DNA from: Epiperipatus broadwayi
Lineage: Eukaryota; Onychophora; Udeonychophora; Euonychophora; Peripatidae
DNA length: 64,000 bases
Reading direction: 5' to 3'
Assembly (NCBI GenBank): GCA_028023455.1
Contig: JAQFVV010012416.1
Location: forward strand, 4,321,594-4,385,593
Below, piece by piece: positions 48,701 through 59,539 of this stretch. The notes below the pieces were generated by a model. That model did not search any database. It saw only the letters and a list, made by a program, of their open reading frames with translations, and was not told the origin of the DNA. A program made the translations under genes and the position numbers. Within the stretch, counting starts at the first letter, position 1. Each line of letters opens with the position of its first letter.

Positions 48701-51099
48701 TGCATTAGAGAAATTGAATTAAAATAAATAGGACGACCATTATTCTACGATAGATTAATAATTCTAGATAATGATAAAGATGATAATATGCAGATATGTT
48801 TGTAAAATATGAGTGTGAGATGAATGTTTTATAGAAAAGCAATGCAGAGACTTCAGACTACATAACAACGTGATGGCATTAGTAATATAATTAAAACCGA
48901 AAACCACACGTTACGTACAATGAACTTTTAAAAATTAAAACATATATATTTGATGATAAATGGAAAATATTTAAGGAAAGACAATAACGAGTTGCGGCTA
49001 ATGAGCAACGATGTAATTATTTATTGTTAGAGAAATAGTCTTGCGAAGATATAAACAATCGCAGACAACATAGAATTTAAATTACGTTGAAAGAATGACT
49101 CTCTTTTCACAAAAAAACACAGACTGTTAGAGCTTTAAGTCATTGTTGTCAGAATGATTAATTGTTAAAATTCCTGTTCTGTAAAAACACGTAACCATGA
49201 TAAAAACTCAATCAAGAAAGGGGAAAAAAAGACATTTCTTTAAAATGATAACGTAAGGGAATTGTATTTAAAACATTCTAAAAAGATAAAACTCTCATCT
49301 AAAAGCTGAAACCGATACTGAAATAATGTCATAGCATTTTAAGAGGCTACCGGTTTATTTTTTTAAACGTCATGATGATAAAAAATTGAAGTGAATTAGT
49401 TGAGAGTGATTTAATGTAAGCCAAGGAATAAATTTGCATGTCAAATCTGTCCCGCTCACAAGCATGTTCACGTAATTTCGATAATGTAAATACTCAGAGA
49501 TAAAACAAATACAAAGAAACTTCAGAAATGTCTGACGTCTGAGATAAGAAAACAAACAGATATTGCGATAGACACTTAGCAGATTTTGAACCACTTGTGA
49601 ATAATAATAAAACAACATATATAAGCAGGATAACAATAAAAACACAGTAAAAAAAAATCCTACGAAAGTAAACTATAAATGTAACGGAATAATATGATCA
49701 AGTGATAATATTTCGGTAGTTTTCCATGCACAGGTATCCTCTTAATAAAATTTGTTCTCGCATTTCAATAATTGGCTTATGATCATAAGCTCTTTAGGTC
49801 GGTTATTATTTAATTTATAATAATTAATCATTCTCAAGCTTTATTACTAAACGTAAAGATTATAATCAGGAGATAGATGCATTAATTACTTTGTAAATCC
49901 TCCAATTTTGTTATTCCCTAGACAGATTGAATAATAATTAGTTATGTTACTCCTAATTTTTGTGTGATCGCAATTATTTAAGTTTATATACTATTAAAAA
50001 TTTCATTTTAGAAGCAAATAAGAACGATAAGTATAGGTGACTCTATATCCGTTAGATCGGTTTCAGTAATATCAAGAAATATCAAATCCCGATGGCATTG
50101 TCATTGGGGCAGAAAAAATTGTTTGAATCTCTTCACTTGTTTGATAGGTTTGATTGATCAGAAAAAAAGATTTTGAGTTATGTCTTAATTGGTAAAATTA
50201 TGTCTCAGAATTGTCTTCTGATACTAAGAGATGGATTGTGTGAAAGGGAAAAAAACCATTTTCCAATAATCTTTATCATGGTAATATTTATCTATGTATC
50301 CAGAAGTTAAGTGTTAGTATAATTTTATCTATATTCAACAATAAAATATGTTAGTCACTAAAGCAATTGTTGTTAGAATATTTGTATCACAACTCTAATT
50401 ATTTCCAGCTATCTTTTCAATAAGTTTCTAGAAAATATTTTGATTCTAACTTTTACTAGATAAAAATAAAAGCTGCAGTCTAAAATCATTCCCAGTATTG
50501 AAAGATAATATTGTGTGGTAGTGCATTATTGCAGAAGGCCATGTTCACTTAAAAAGAAATTTCTCTATTGTTTGACCTTTAATCTAAATGTAATTTCATT
50601 GTAGAGCAGGAATAAGGCTCTTGTTCTTGAAAAAGATTTTCAAAATTTTAATATTTTTAATAAAAGATTTTTATTTCTTTAAAACATCACCTTTTTTTTT
50701 TTGAAGATTATTAATAAACATATTAAGTAACATAGATGATAGAAGTGAATCGTATGTGCTACGAACATCATCTGATCATTTGAATCTTTCAGCTAGAAAG
50801 CAGTTAATTCATGAATAATTGTTTTTCTTTATTTAAAAAATATAGAAACTCTTGAAAGAAGATTCTTTTTAGCAGAATCACAAGCTGTAGTTAGATAGGT
50901 AAAGGTAATACAGATATTTAGTTTACTTTGGAATCATTTTCAATGCGAGTAGTTTAAAGTCAGAATATATTTGTGTCATCTTTGATTTGATCTAAATGCA
51001 ATTTCTTTTAAAAGAAAATGACATAGTTTTTATTAAAATTATCCTTTCAAACAGTCTAATGTTTGTTAAACTTTCCATTAACAGCAGTAATCCAATCTA
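48701..51099. other. AT-rich non-coding stretch
   Basis: No gene recognised. The 91-codon frame 49370-49645 (-) lacks any known motif and is flanked by similar AT-rich sequence. Confidence 0.5.
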
Positions 51100-51570
51100 T
51101 CATTCAACTGTGGGACTGTCTATTGTAAGTTAAGTAATCAATAGATGATAATTTCAACCAAATCCATAGACTAGTTTCTGGCTAGTAAAAGTCAGTAAGA
51201 TTGGAACACTCACCTTCTCCAGCCATATACACCCTTTTACACTATCTTAGCCAATGATCCATGATTTAAATGTCTTGCAGTTTTGGAATTTTGCCACTTG
51301 TGACATAGATCTGACATTAAGCAATAAATATTTCTCAGTAATATGCTATTGGTAAGCATTTTTGACATTTTGATTGCTTCTGCATTAAGATTAGTAATGC
51401 ACTCTACTCCAGAGCCATCTATTATAAGCTTTAATAATCAATGGATGTTACATGGTAATCCAAAAAAGTTTCCAGACTAATTCTTAGATACCCTCATTAA
51501 TAAGATGTGAAATTTTTATACATATGTACACCAGTCACTCCACTGATAAAGACCAGTATCTGTAAAATAA
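51100..51570. repeat. Family H repeats, two direct copies
   Basis: Copies start at about 51100 (GACTGTCTATTGTAAGTTAAG, then CATAGACTAGTTTCTGGCTAG) and 51405 (CTCCAGAGCCATCTATTATAAG, then AATCAATGGATGTTACATGG). Their order and spacing match the copies at 54.9 and 55.3 kb. Confidence 0.65.
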
Positions 51571-52129
51571 TCTATTGATATGTTTGTTATCATTATCTAG
51601 AGTTCGTTAGATACCAAAACTTATACTTGTTGTCTCTAAAATAAAGTAATAGAGTGTATTACAAATGAATGTTAAATAGAAAAGTTATATGATGATTTAT
51701 TTTTATTAGGTTTTAAAAGGGCTTTTTTTTTTGTCATGCAATGCAGTGGAATGGCAGTGTATTTTTAATGTTGCAAACTAATTAGATGAAACAGTATTGC
51801 ATGTACACAATTACAATCCGCATTTATATACTTCAAACAAATAAAAAAATCTGGTGTTTTAGGAATCAGTTGAAATATGGATGAATTCAAAATTAGCACT
51901 GTCATGCAGTGAGAAGTGGACTCATCCACATCCGGGCATTAGTCACCTGAGGTCAACAACTGATTACAGCGATACCTGTGCAGCCAGTAACATCTGCCAT
52001 TTGTGATTGAGTACACCTGTGTAGAAATTGACAATGTGTGGAGTATTTAATTTCTTTATTTTTATGTAAATTGGATCTTGTTTTTGTTTTATTTATTCTT
52101 TAGTGTAAAAGTTTATCCCAAGTTTAAAA
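51571..52129. other. Flank of the hAT relic
   Basis: A less AT-rich part at 51.9-52.03 kb (CAGTGAGAAGTGGACTCATCC...) may be 5' untranslated or terminal sequence of the hAT relic that follows. TTCTTTAG just before 52104 would serve as an acceptor. No terminal inverted repeat was established. Confidence 0.35.
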
Positions 52130-53110
52130 ATGAAAAACATTTCCAGTTACATCATGACCATCAGTCCCATTAATAAAAAGTCCAAAACAATAACAGAAAA
52201 TATGGAAATATTGATGCAAGTTGATGTTCCTGAATCATCTCAAGTGGATCTTGAGATACAATGCCAAACTTAAAATAATTGGCCAGGTCATTGGATCAAA
52301 AAAATGATTTTTGCTCAAAAAAATGAATGGTTGAGCATACACAAAATGAAACTTGGCTGCATATTTTGCAACTCTTGGAACTGAAGTGACGATGGGAATG
52401 AAAATTTCCAAAGAATGGGCCAACAATGAAATCATCTCTTCTAGGAAAATTACAATTGAGCTCATGTTGGAAAAAAATTTTTGATCTCAGAGAATCTGCT
52501 GCACACAAAGCAGCGTTAAAAATTATTTTTGAAGCCAAAAAAAAAAAAATTGATAACATTTTTGTTTAAATCATTATCTCTTGAAAAAATAATATCAGCA
52601 AAAATGTTTTGACCTGCATATAAAATAGCAAAGGAAAATCAATCATTCTCTACTTTTAAAAGTGAAATTGATCTGTGAAAACTGAATGGAATTGAAATGG
52701 GTCATTTTCTTCATTAAACAAATGCATACATTAATATTGTGAATCATATCAGTGATAATATGAGAAAAAATGTATTTAAAGAAGTTGTTCAATCGAAAAT
52801 TTTCATTGATAATTGACGAATCAACTATCATAAGCAAAAAAACTCACTCTAATTGTATTTGTTTGATGGTGTATCGAATGTGTTGAAATAAATCCACCTA
52901 TTAATTTGTTTTAGACTTGCTGCTCTGAATTCTATTCCCATTTCTTCAAGAGAATGTGAACACGGGTTTATGAAAATGAATTTAATTATTATCCCCAATA
53001 AAATCTTTATTGAAGATCAAAGCAGTTGTGTTCATCTACCTCATCGGACCACCTTTGACACTTCGATCCTTCAAAATAAGTTGATCTGTGATTACTCAGA
53101 GGACATCATT
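52130..53110 (+). pseudogene. hAT-superfamily transposase relic (KIAA1586/ZMYM6-like type), centre deleted
   Basis: From ATG at 52130 the shifting frames give KNEWLSIHKMKLGCIFC (a W..K.GC..C zinc-finger-like N-terminus) and MKISKEWANNEI. GIEMGHFLH..NAYINIVNHI and SLIIDESTIISKK follow, with the first catalytic Asp encoded at 52815-52817. The frame then jumps to LAALNSIPISSRECEHGFMKMN and HLPHRTTF, the C-terminal hAT dimerisation region (LNTIPISTA.CERGFS.MN, ..IHGPP). Typical relatives have about 300 residues between these blocks, so the catalytic centre is deleted. Many stops are present. The match is to hAT proteins related to KIAA1586/ZMYM6. Terminal repeats were not found, so the ends are unknown. 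Confidence 0.8.
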
Positions 53111-53509
53111 CAGCCATAGATACTAACACTAAGAAAATGAATCTAAATGATTTGTCAGATGAGGATTGGAAAAAATATAGGAAATCACTGTAAACTTTTA
53201 TTCAATTATATAAAGTTTTACAATTTCATTTTACGTTTAGTTATCAGTTGTATATTTTTAATTGTTTATTTAACTTTAGATTTGGCATGTAGCATTGGAA
53301 AAGCTGCTTTAAATTTCACTTAAATGATATTTGAATCTAATTTTCTTTAGTAAAAAGCTTGACAAGAAGTAAGTTCCAGCATCTTTTTTTTATTTAAAAA
53401 AGCCCTGAGTTTTAAGGGTTTTTTTTAAATTTTTGGAATAGTTTCTGCATGCATAATATTAAGAATGATAAGTGTAATAATGCTCAAGGCTGAATGGATG
53501 TATAAGTAA
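53111..53509. other. AT-rich stretch
   Basis: Nothing recognised. Confidence 0.5.
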
Positions 53510-53688
53510 TCATTAAAACCAGTGAACATTTAGACAAACCCAATAACAATAACAATCAACAATCTCAACTGTTGTCAAGGCAACCTTTTAGCATCTTTAT
53601 TGTTAAGAGGAGGTTGCCTTAACAACAGTTTGAGATTGTTGATTGTTATTGATATTGGGATTGTCTAAGTGTTGACTGATTTTAATGA
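53510..53688. mobile_element. 179-bp hairpin MITE
   Basis: Near-perfect inverted arms of about 75 bp. The left starts TCATTAAAACCAGTGAAC and runs through AACAATCAACAATCTCAACT. The right arm is its complement ending TTAATGA. The loop is only about 25 bp. TAA adjoins both ends, which would fit a PIF/Harbinger-type 3-bp target, but this is weak in AT-rich DNA. Confidence 0.88.
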
Positions 53689-53774
53689 TAATATTAAGAA
53701 ATATATTTGCCTGAAGATTTGCTCTGATGTAATTTTGTTTATACTTATGTGTTGAACTATATTTCTATCATAAA

Positions 53775-54250
53775 AATAAATTGTTAAATGCTTTTTAAAA
53801 AAATTCAAATTTTATGTATATTTTTAAAGAACATTCAACTGTTGGTAATAACACACAAGTTAGTGCAGAACATGTTTTACATGTCATTTTTGTTTTTTCC
53901 TGTTTAAGTGTTGCTAGTTTACCCAAATAACAGTGAAATGGTGATCTTTAAATTGATAAATGCTGAATTTAAGCTAGTTCTCTAACCAAGGGCATCATTT
54001 TAAATTAAGTATTCATAAACATAAAGGTCACTTAATTCTCATGACTAGATGGGTTACTTGACTAGGACAGCAATATATAAACAAAAGAGGAAAAAATACT
54101 ACTCACAACAGTTGGGCTCTATATTATTCTGTGAATTATTACTAAGAAGTATTGGAAAAATATAAATAATGTTTAAATTTTTAAACAAAAACATTTAAAA
54201 ACCTAACTAGATTATAGGAATAGTCCAGCACATTATTACAATTGTTAAGG
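53775..54250. repeat. Diverged copy of the 58.36-58.96 kb SINE-containing repeat
   Basis: ACATTCAACTGTTGGTAATA followed by ACACACAAG, and at the right AATAGTCCAGCACATTATTAC, correspond to the left arm and right end of the repeat at 58360-58957. The middle part is more decayed. Confidence 0.6.
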
Positions 54251-54936
54251 AATAGTTTTGCCAATTATGTTTTGGATTTTTGATTCTAAGCTTTTTAGAA
54301 TCTCAATAAGCATAATCCACAGTCCTGAAGATTTTACCATTTCCATTAAATAAACTAACATAAAATATAAAAAAGTACTATCATATTATGAAACTTGTGT
54401 TCTGCAATTTGTCTATTGGTAACTCCTGACATCTAAGTACAAATGAAAACAAAAATGTAGATAAATTATTATTCTAATGGAATCATTCAACATACAAATT
54501 GCAGTGCAAATATTGGCATATAGACTGATAAAATGTTATGTCAAATCACTTTGTAATCAGCAATTTTATACTTAATCCACTCTGAAATCCTCAGAATTGA
54601 TTTCTAAAATGTTAAAATAGTCAGAGACAAGTTTTAGATTGTAAAAATATTGCATAGGAATGCTTTTTTTGGTTGTGTCAATCTGATATAAAATATTATC
54701 AATCTTATGGAGGAGGCAGTGACTGAGACAGTTTTTACACCCATCAAGGCTATGCAAATTGAACAAATCTTTTGACTCTATTTTGTTAAGTTTTATTTTC
54801 CATGATCCCCCCCCCCACACACACACATATCTTTTTTCCTAGAATAATCAAGATGTTTAATAATTGATCACTTTGAGATATTTGATAACTAAATATCAAT
54901 GTTAAAAACTAACTGCATTAGAATAAATAGATCACT
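54251..54936. other. AT-rich stretch
   Basis: No gene. A C-rich/CA run sits at about 54805-54828. The frame 54572-54826 (-) has no motif. Confidence 0.5.
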
Positions 54937-55440
54937 CTAATCCTCTCCAGAGCCACCTATTGTAAACTTGAGTTATTAATGGGCATTAGATGGTAGTATT
55001 AGAACAGCATCACCAGACAGATTTCTGGTAAGTTGGCTATTTAGTGGAAAGAATTTTCATTGACACATCTCAAAGTCATCTTTATTTTTATATCACTTTA
55101 GGTAATAACCAGAGATTCCAAATCAATTTATGATTTTGAACTCACACCAACTTTTATAATTTATAGATCTGACCCTAAGCCAATAACTATATATTTTACT
55201 ATCCACAGTTTTGTATTAATGATAAGTGCTTTCACACTTTGTCAAGAATGGTTTCTATGAATCAAACTGTTATAAAAAAATTTCTACTTAATTTTATCAG
55301 CTGCATTAAAAGCAATAATTAATTCTATTTACTCTACTCCAGAGCCATCTATTGTGAGCTTAAGTAATCAGTGGACACTAGACAATAATTTTAATTCAAA
55401 CCAGTAAACTAATTTTTGCTTCTTATTTGTATTCATTTGG
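54937..55440. repeat. Family H repeats, two direct copies
   Basis: Starts CTCTCCAGAGCCACCTATTG (54945) and CTACTCCAGAGCCATCTATTG (55337), each followed by TAAGCTT-like and a TGG..A(T/C)TAGA block. Confidence 0.65.
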
Positions 55441-56385
55441 CTTGGATTCAAAATTATATAGTGTTTTTATTTAATCTACCATAATAAGTCAGAAGATGGA
55501 ATTTTATTAATATTACTTTTAAGATATCAAATTTAATCAGTTTTCCTTAAATTCTACGCAGAAATATCATTTTTTGTTTCACATTCTATATAAATTCCAA
55601 AAATAATTTTACTTGTTTTATGTTGATTTTGAAAGAAATTGTTCAGTGGCTGTAAAATAACAGCAATGATGAAGCATATTTTATTGAAAAGAAACACGGA
55701 TTAGAATTATCCTTGTGTCCCATTTACTTGAATAAAATATTTCCCTTTGCTTGGCATTATAAAACATATGCAAATTGTTTAAAGTCATTTTTAATATCTA
55801 GAACCACTTTTAACTTCATTTGCATATCCTCAAATGAATATAGAAAATATATGAAAATTTAGAAGAAGTCAATGTCATATTGTACTAGGAGGTATATAAA
55901 TACAGCATACAAAAAGAATATCAAAATTAAAAGGTGGCTGTTATATTACTTGAATTATCTTCAATGTATTTTTTCCCCCCTAGTTACATGTTTAGCATGC
56001 TTGTAGTCAAGAACCAATCAGAATTTAGATATTTTAGAAAGTGCATTATCAGAGAAACAGTGACTACAGTTACACCAATTGGATGGCATACCACTATTTT
56101 ATAAAGGGCCTAGATATGCCTCAATGTTTTCTTACATACTTTACCAATTATTGCACTATATAATTTTATTTCTATTTGAAGATATGATCATTCTGTAGAT
56201 GATGTGGATAGCATATGATTTATGTTTTTTAAATAATATAAAAGTAGATGGATAGAGAGTGGATTCATTTTTCTGTCTTCCTGATATTGAGAGTTTTGAG
56301 TATAGGAGGCTTGGCAAAATTTCTACCACTTATTATGGAATTAATAAAAAAAAATGATAGTGATATACATTAGTAAAACAATAAA
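55441..56385. other. AT-rich non-coding stretch
   Basis: Nothing recognised. Confidence 0.5.
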
Positions 56386-56577
56386 ATGATATTATTGCTG
56401 TCATTGAAAAAAATCAAAAAATTAAAACAAAGTTGGAATGTGTCTGTCATTTATAGAAAAAGAATTGGGAATATACAAATAACTAAAGTTTTAAACAGAA
56501 GTCCAAGAGATTGTAAAATAACTAGAAAAATACCACATGGAATGGATGATATAAGGAAATTAATTAGCATGACATGA
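56386..56577 (+). pseudogene. RTE-type LINE C-terminal fragment
   Basis: Open frame containing ITKVLNRSPRDCKITRK and HGMDDIRKLISMT, the counterpart of ..VLEWIPRDCKR.RGRP..RW.DDIRK..G. in RTE proteins. The N-terminal part of the frame (SWNVSVIYRKRIGN) corresponds to the degraded WAGHIAR..DNRW block. About 50 recognisable codons. Confidence 0.75.
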
Positions 56578-56940
56578 AGAAGTTATTAATTAACAAATGT
56601 AGAACATTGTAAAAATATGGAAGTTTTTTGAATAGAAGAACTCACAGTAAAGTGTTAAACTGAAGACCAAGAGATTGTAAATATCTAGAAAAATACCACA
56701 TGTGGAATGGATGACATAAGGAAGTTAATTGGCATGACATGAAGAAGTTATAACTTCTAAATTAATTAACAATTGTAGAATATTTTTAAGATATGCAAGT
56801 TTTCTAAATAGAAGAAAGCATAGTAAAGTTTTAATCTGAAGATGAAGAGATTGTAAAATACCCAGAAAACGACCGCATGTGAATAGATAAGGAAGAACAT
56901 TTTAAAGATATAAGTTGTTTGAATAGAAGAAAGCACAGTA
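56485..56940 (+). repeat. Three tandem copies of an RTE tail
   Basis: Units start AAAGTTTTAAAC (56485), AAAGTGTTAAAC (56649) and AAAGTTTTAATC (56825). The periods are 164 and 176 bp, and the third unit is shortened to 116 bp. Each carries the AAGAGATTGTAAAATA..AGAAAA..CC.CATG block encoding PRDCK..RK..H and ends GAATAGAAGAA..CA.AGTA. Confidence 0.88.
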
Positions 56941-57091
56941 GCAGATGTATATTTTTATTTGTTGAAAATGTATTTATAACTTTTACATATAATGAGAATT
57001 TATTAATAAACAATTTTTTAAAAACAGGACTAAAACATAAATTCAAAAGATATATATTTAATTTTTTATCTTTACTTTTAGCAATCAGTTT
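56941..57091. other. Short AT-rich spacer
   Basis: Nothing recognised apart from the left target duplication (57080-57091) of the next SINE. Confidence 0.5.
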
Positions 57092-57201
57092 TTTTTTTTC
57101 ATATGTCATAGCATCGGCCGGGACGCGAACCCACACCCGTCTGCAACCAACTACCCGCCCCCAAGGCGGGTGCGATGACCTCCCAGCTAAGAACGCTTGA
57201 C
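57092..57201 (-). mobile_element. Minimal tRNA-derived SINE (S1), copy 4, best preserved
   Basis: Flanked by a perfect 12-bp duplication AGCAATCAGTTT (57080-57091, 57202-57213). Minus strand: GTCAAGCGTTCTTAGCTGGG, AGGTCATCGCACCCGCC, loop CTTGGGG, then GTGTGGGTTCGCGTCCCGG (B box with one difference from GGTTCGANTCC), GACATATG and an A tail. It is GC-rich and CpG-rich compared with other copies, so it is probably the youngest here. Frames crossing it are accidental. Confidence 0.9.
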
Positions 57202-57263
57202 AGCAATCAGTTTGTTAATCAATTATGGTGCTTTTAAACAAAAAAATGCAAGTTCATTTTAAA

Positions 57264-57628
57264 GGTAGTTGTGACATATGCCCAATGTGGCCACCAGGCA
57301 ACACTGCAGTACCATCAACAACCACTACAAAGCATGCAACTGATAAATTTCTATCTGAAAATTGCTGAAAATTGACAAATTAAAAATGCCTAAGGCAAAA
57401 ATAAAGCAAACCAAATCCTTATAAAATACAAATAAAATTTAAAAAAACAAGAAAATGCTATAAAATTTTAAATTACAAAAACAGAAATAGATGAAAATGC
57501 ATCAAACGGAAACACACACACACCCCCATGAAAAATTTCTATCCAAAAATCGCTGAAATCGACAAAATAAAAATGCCTGAGGCAAAATAAATCCAAAAGG
57601 GCCACATTGAGCGTAGGTCACAACTACC
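57264..57628. mobile_element. 365-bp TIR element with GG...CC ends and 8-bp TSD (possible Merlin MITE)
   Basis: Ends GGTAGTTGTGACATATGCCC and its complement (..GTCACAACTACC) form about 30-bp inverted repeats extending through CAATGTGGCC. ATTTTAAA lies immediately outside both (57256-57263, 57629-57636), an exact 8-bp duplication. The interior has two diverged copies of a ~62-bp unit (AAATTTCTATC...AAAATGCC(T)AAGGC) at about 57342 and 57530. GG termini plus 8-9-bp duplications fit Merlin, whose transposase relic lies at 63.4 kb; hAT or P are alternatives. No coding sequence. Confidence 0.82.
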
Positions 57629-57636
57629 ATTTTAAA

Positions 57637-58359
57637 ATATAAATTTGGATTTCTTTTTTTTTTCAGATTCCAAATAGGCTTTTAATTTTTCTTTTCAGTA
57701 ATTGTCTCATATGAATCTCAGAAAGGCTTCTAGTTATGAGTTGGTAAAAGGATATTTACTTAGTCTGGGCATATCAGATTGAAAAATGTTAAAATGTTTG
57801 CCACGTGCCTGATGAGTGACGCATTCATTTTTTGGATGGTTCTTGGAAAGATTTGTCTGCAGGGGTCTATTTAACGCTGACTTATGCTTTGTATATGCAA
57901 TGATTATTTACCAAATAATCATTTTTGTAATAATGTAGTTGTTATAAAAATGTCATTTTATTAAAATTTTAATAAAAAAAGACATGATAATTTAAACAAT
58001 TATTACTCTTTTTTTCCCAATAAAATGAGAAATTAAGGTATATTTAAAATTAATCATGTGGTAATTATATAATTTTTGTCATATCTATAGAAAAAAGTTA
58101 ATTGAGCATAATAACTATCAAAATTTTAAATGTACGTTTTTTTTTTAACAAAATACATTTTTTAAGTGTAAAAATAAATTAATTATAAACTGAACTAATT
58201 TTGGAAGTCATTAAAAAAAGAAAAACAATTATCTTTTATTCTTTTTAACACAAAACAGTAAAATGATTATTCGCAATAAATCAAGTGATGAGAATAATTT
58301 TGCTCTTGTAGAAATAAGAATATTATTGTTTTCCTGAAGGTTTGTGATGTTGGTGTTTT
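57637..58359. other. AT-rich non-coding stretch
   Basis: Nothing recognised. Confidence 0.5.
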
Positions 58360-58957
58360 AGTTGTATTTTTATACTGGACTACTTCCAGCATCTAATATG
58401 AGTATTGAATGTCTTTAGAAAAATTTAACTTTATTTAAATATTTCAAATACATTCAACTGTTAGTAATAGCATAAGGGTCAGTATATGCACAATGTTTTG
58501 AGAGATATTATTCTCCGCCTCTTCTCCAGGTGTTGCTGACCTGACCAGTGACAGTACTAGCATGGAAATCGAACTTGGATCCTTAGATTTTTGAGTATAG
58601 AATTTTAAGGTAATGCTCTAACCAACTCAGCATGGGAATCAAACCTGGATCTTTACATTCTTGATTATTTGTAAAGTATTAAAGATTTGTTAATTTTGTA
58701 TATTCTTGATTATTGAATTTTAACCCTAAAATTCAATACTCAAGAATCTAAGGGTCCAGGTTTGATTTCTATGCTAGTACTATCATTGGTCACACCAGCA
58801 ACACCAGAAGAAGAGGGGAGAATAATACCTCTCAAAACATTGTGTGCTATTACTAACAGTTGACTATATTTGAAATATTTAAATAAAGTTACATTTTTCT
58901 AAAGACATTTACTATTCATATTAGATGATGGAAATAGTCCAACATATAAATACAATT
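58360..58957. mobile_element. Head-to-head pair of tRNA-derived SINEs (family S3)
   Basis: Inverted arms of about 240 bp. The left copy on the minus strand begins near 58631 with GCTGAGTTGGTTAGAGCATT (a near-canonical tRNA A-box arm), then GGATCCAAGTTCGATTTCC (B-box arm). Its body runs GTACTGTCACTGG, GTCAGCAACACC, GAGAATAATATCTCTCAAAA and ends ATTTAAATAAAG near 58430. The plus-strand copy starts near 58728 with CCTAAAATTCAATACTCAAG and GGGTCCAGGTTTGATTTC and has the same body. A second B-box-like string (GATCCAGGTTTGATTCCC, minus) precedes the left A box, as in a dimer. Confidence 0.8.
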
Positions 58958-59024
58958 AAGAATACTATTATTTACATATCTGCATTAGAAACAGTATTTC
59001 ATTATATAAATATATATAATCTAT

Positions 59025-59115
59025 TCCAGAGCTATCGAGTATGAACTTATGTAATATATGGACACTAGATAATAGTGCTACATTTAAATCCTTAATTCCA
59101 ATGATTTTAACAAGC
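59025..59115. repeat. Family H repeat, diverged copy
   Basis: TCTATTCCAGAGCTATCGAG and GGACACTAGATAATAGTGCT match the family H heads at 54.9 and 55.3 kb. Confidence 0.55.
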
Positions 59116-59293
59116 CTGTAAGTATCTTGCAGCTTATTAAATATGTAATGTTCAAAACTTAGTCATATAACAAACAAATTACAGTTACTTAATTCCACTG
59201 ATAGATTAAAATGTATTCATACCCTAATAAAAGAATTAGCCAATATGATATAAACTTTATTATTGATCCTTTAAAATTTATTTAAACAATATT

Positions 59294-59490
59294 TGTGTGT
59301 AAAAATGCGATAGTAGGGACTTCTATAGGTCTTAACCACAAGCTTACATTTTGGAAGAAAAGAGGGGAATCCTTCTTTACTTGAACCTACTTTCTATATA
59401 AATAAGTGAAGCTGAAGCGGTTAGATCTGAGAGCGTAAGCTTGTGGTTAAGATCTGTAGAGGTCCCTACTATCGCATTTTTACGCACACA
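59294..59490. mobile_element. 197-bp hairpin MITE
   Basis: Arms of about 54 bp (59294-59347 and 59436-59490) are nearly identical inverted copies: TGTGTGTAAAAATGCGATAG, then TAGGGACTTCTATAGGTCTT, then AACCACAAGCTTAC. The loop is about 90 bp. Coding sequence is absent. No unambiguous target duplication. Confidence 0.88.
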
Positions 59491-59539
59491 TTCTTGAGAT
59501 TACAGCCTTAGTAAATATTACTTACATAATCAATGTGTG

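Noticed and set aside
49370-49645. 91-codon minus-strand frame
   Set aside because: No recognisable domain and the base composition of the surrounding AT-rich DNA.
57104-57196. Possible genuine tRNA gene on the minus strand
   Set aside because: The B box is good, but the element has target duplications, an A tail and four relatives with different loops, so it is a SINE.
45367-59115. Regularly spaced family H repeats considered as a CRISPR-like or satellite array
   Set aside because: Spacing is irregular, copies are diverged, and the genome is clearly animal. They are dispersed repeats.
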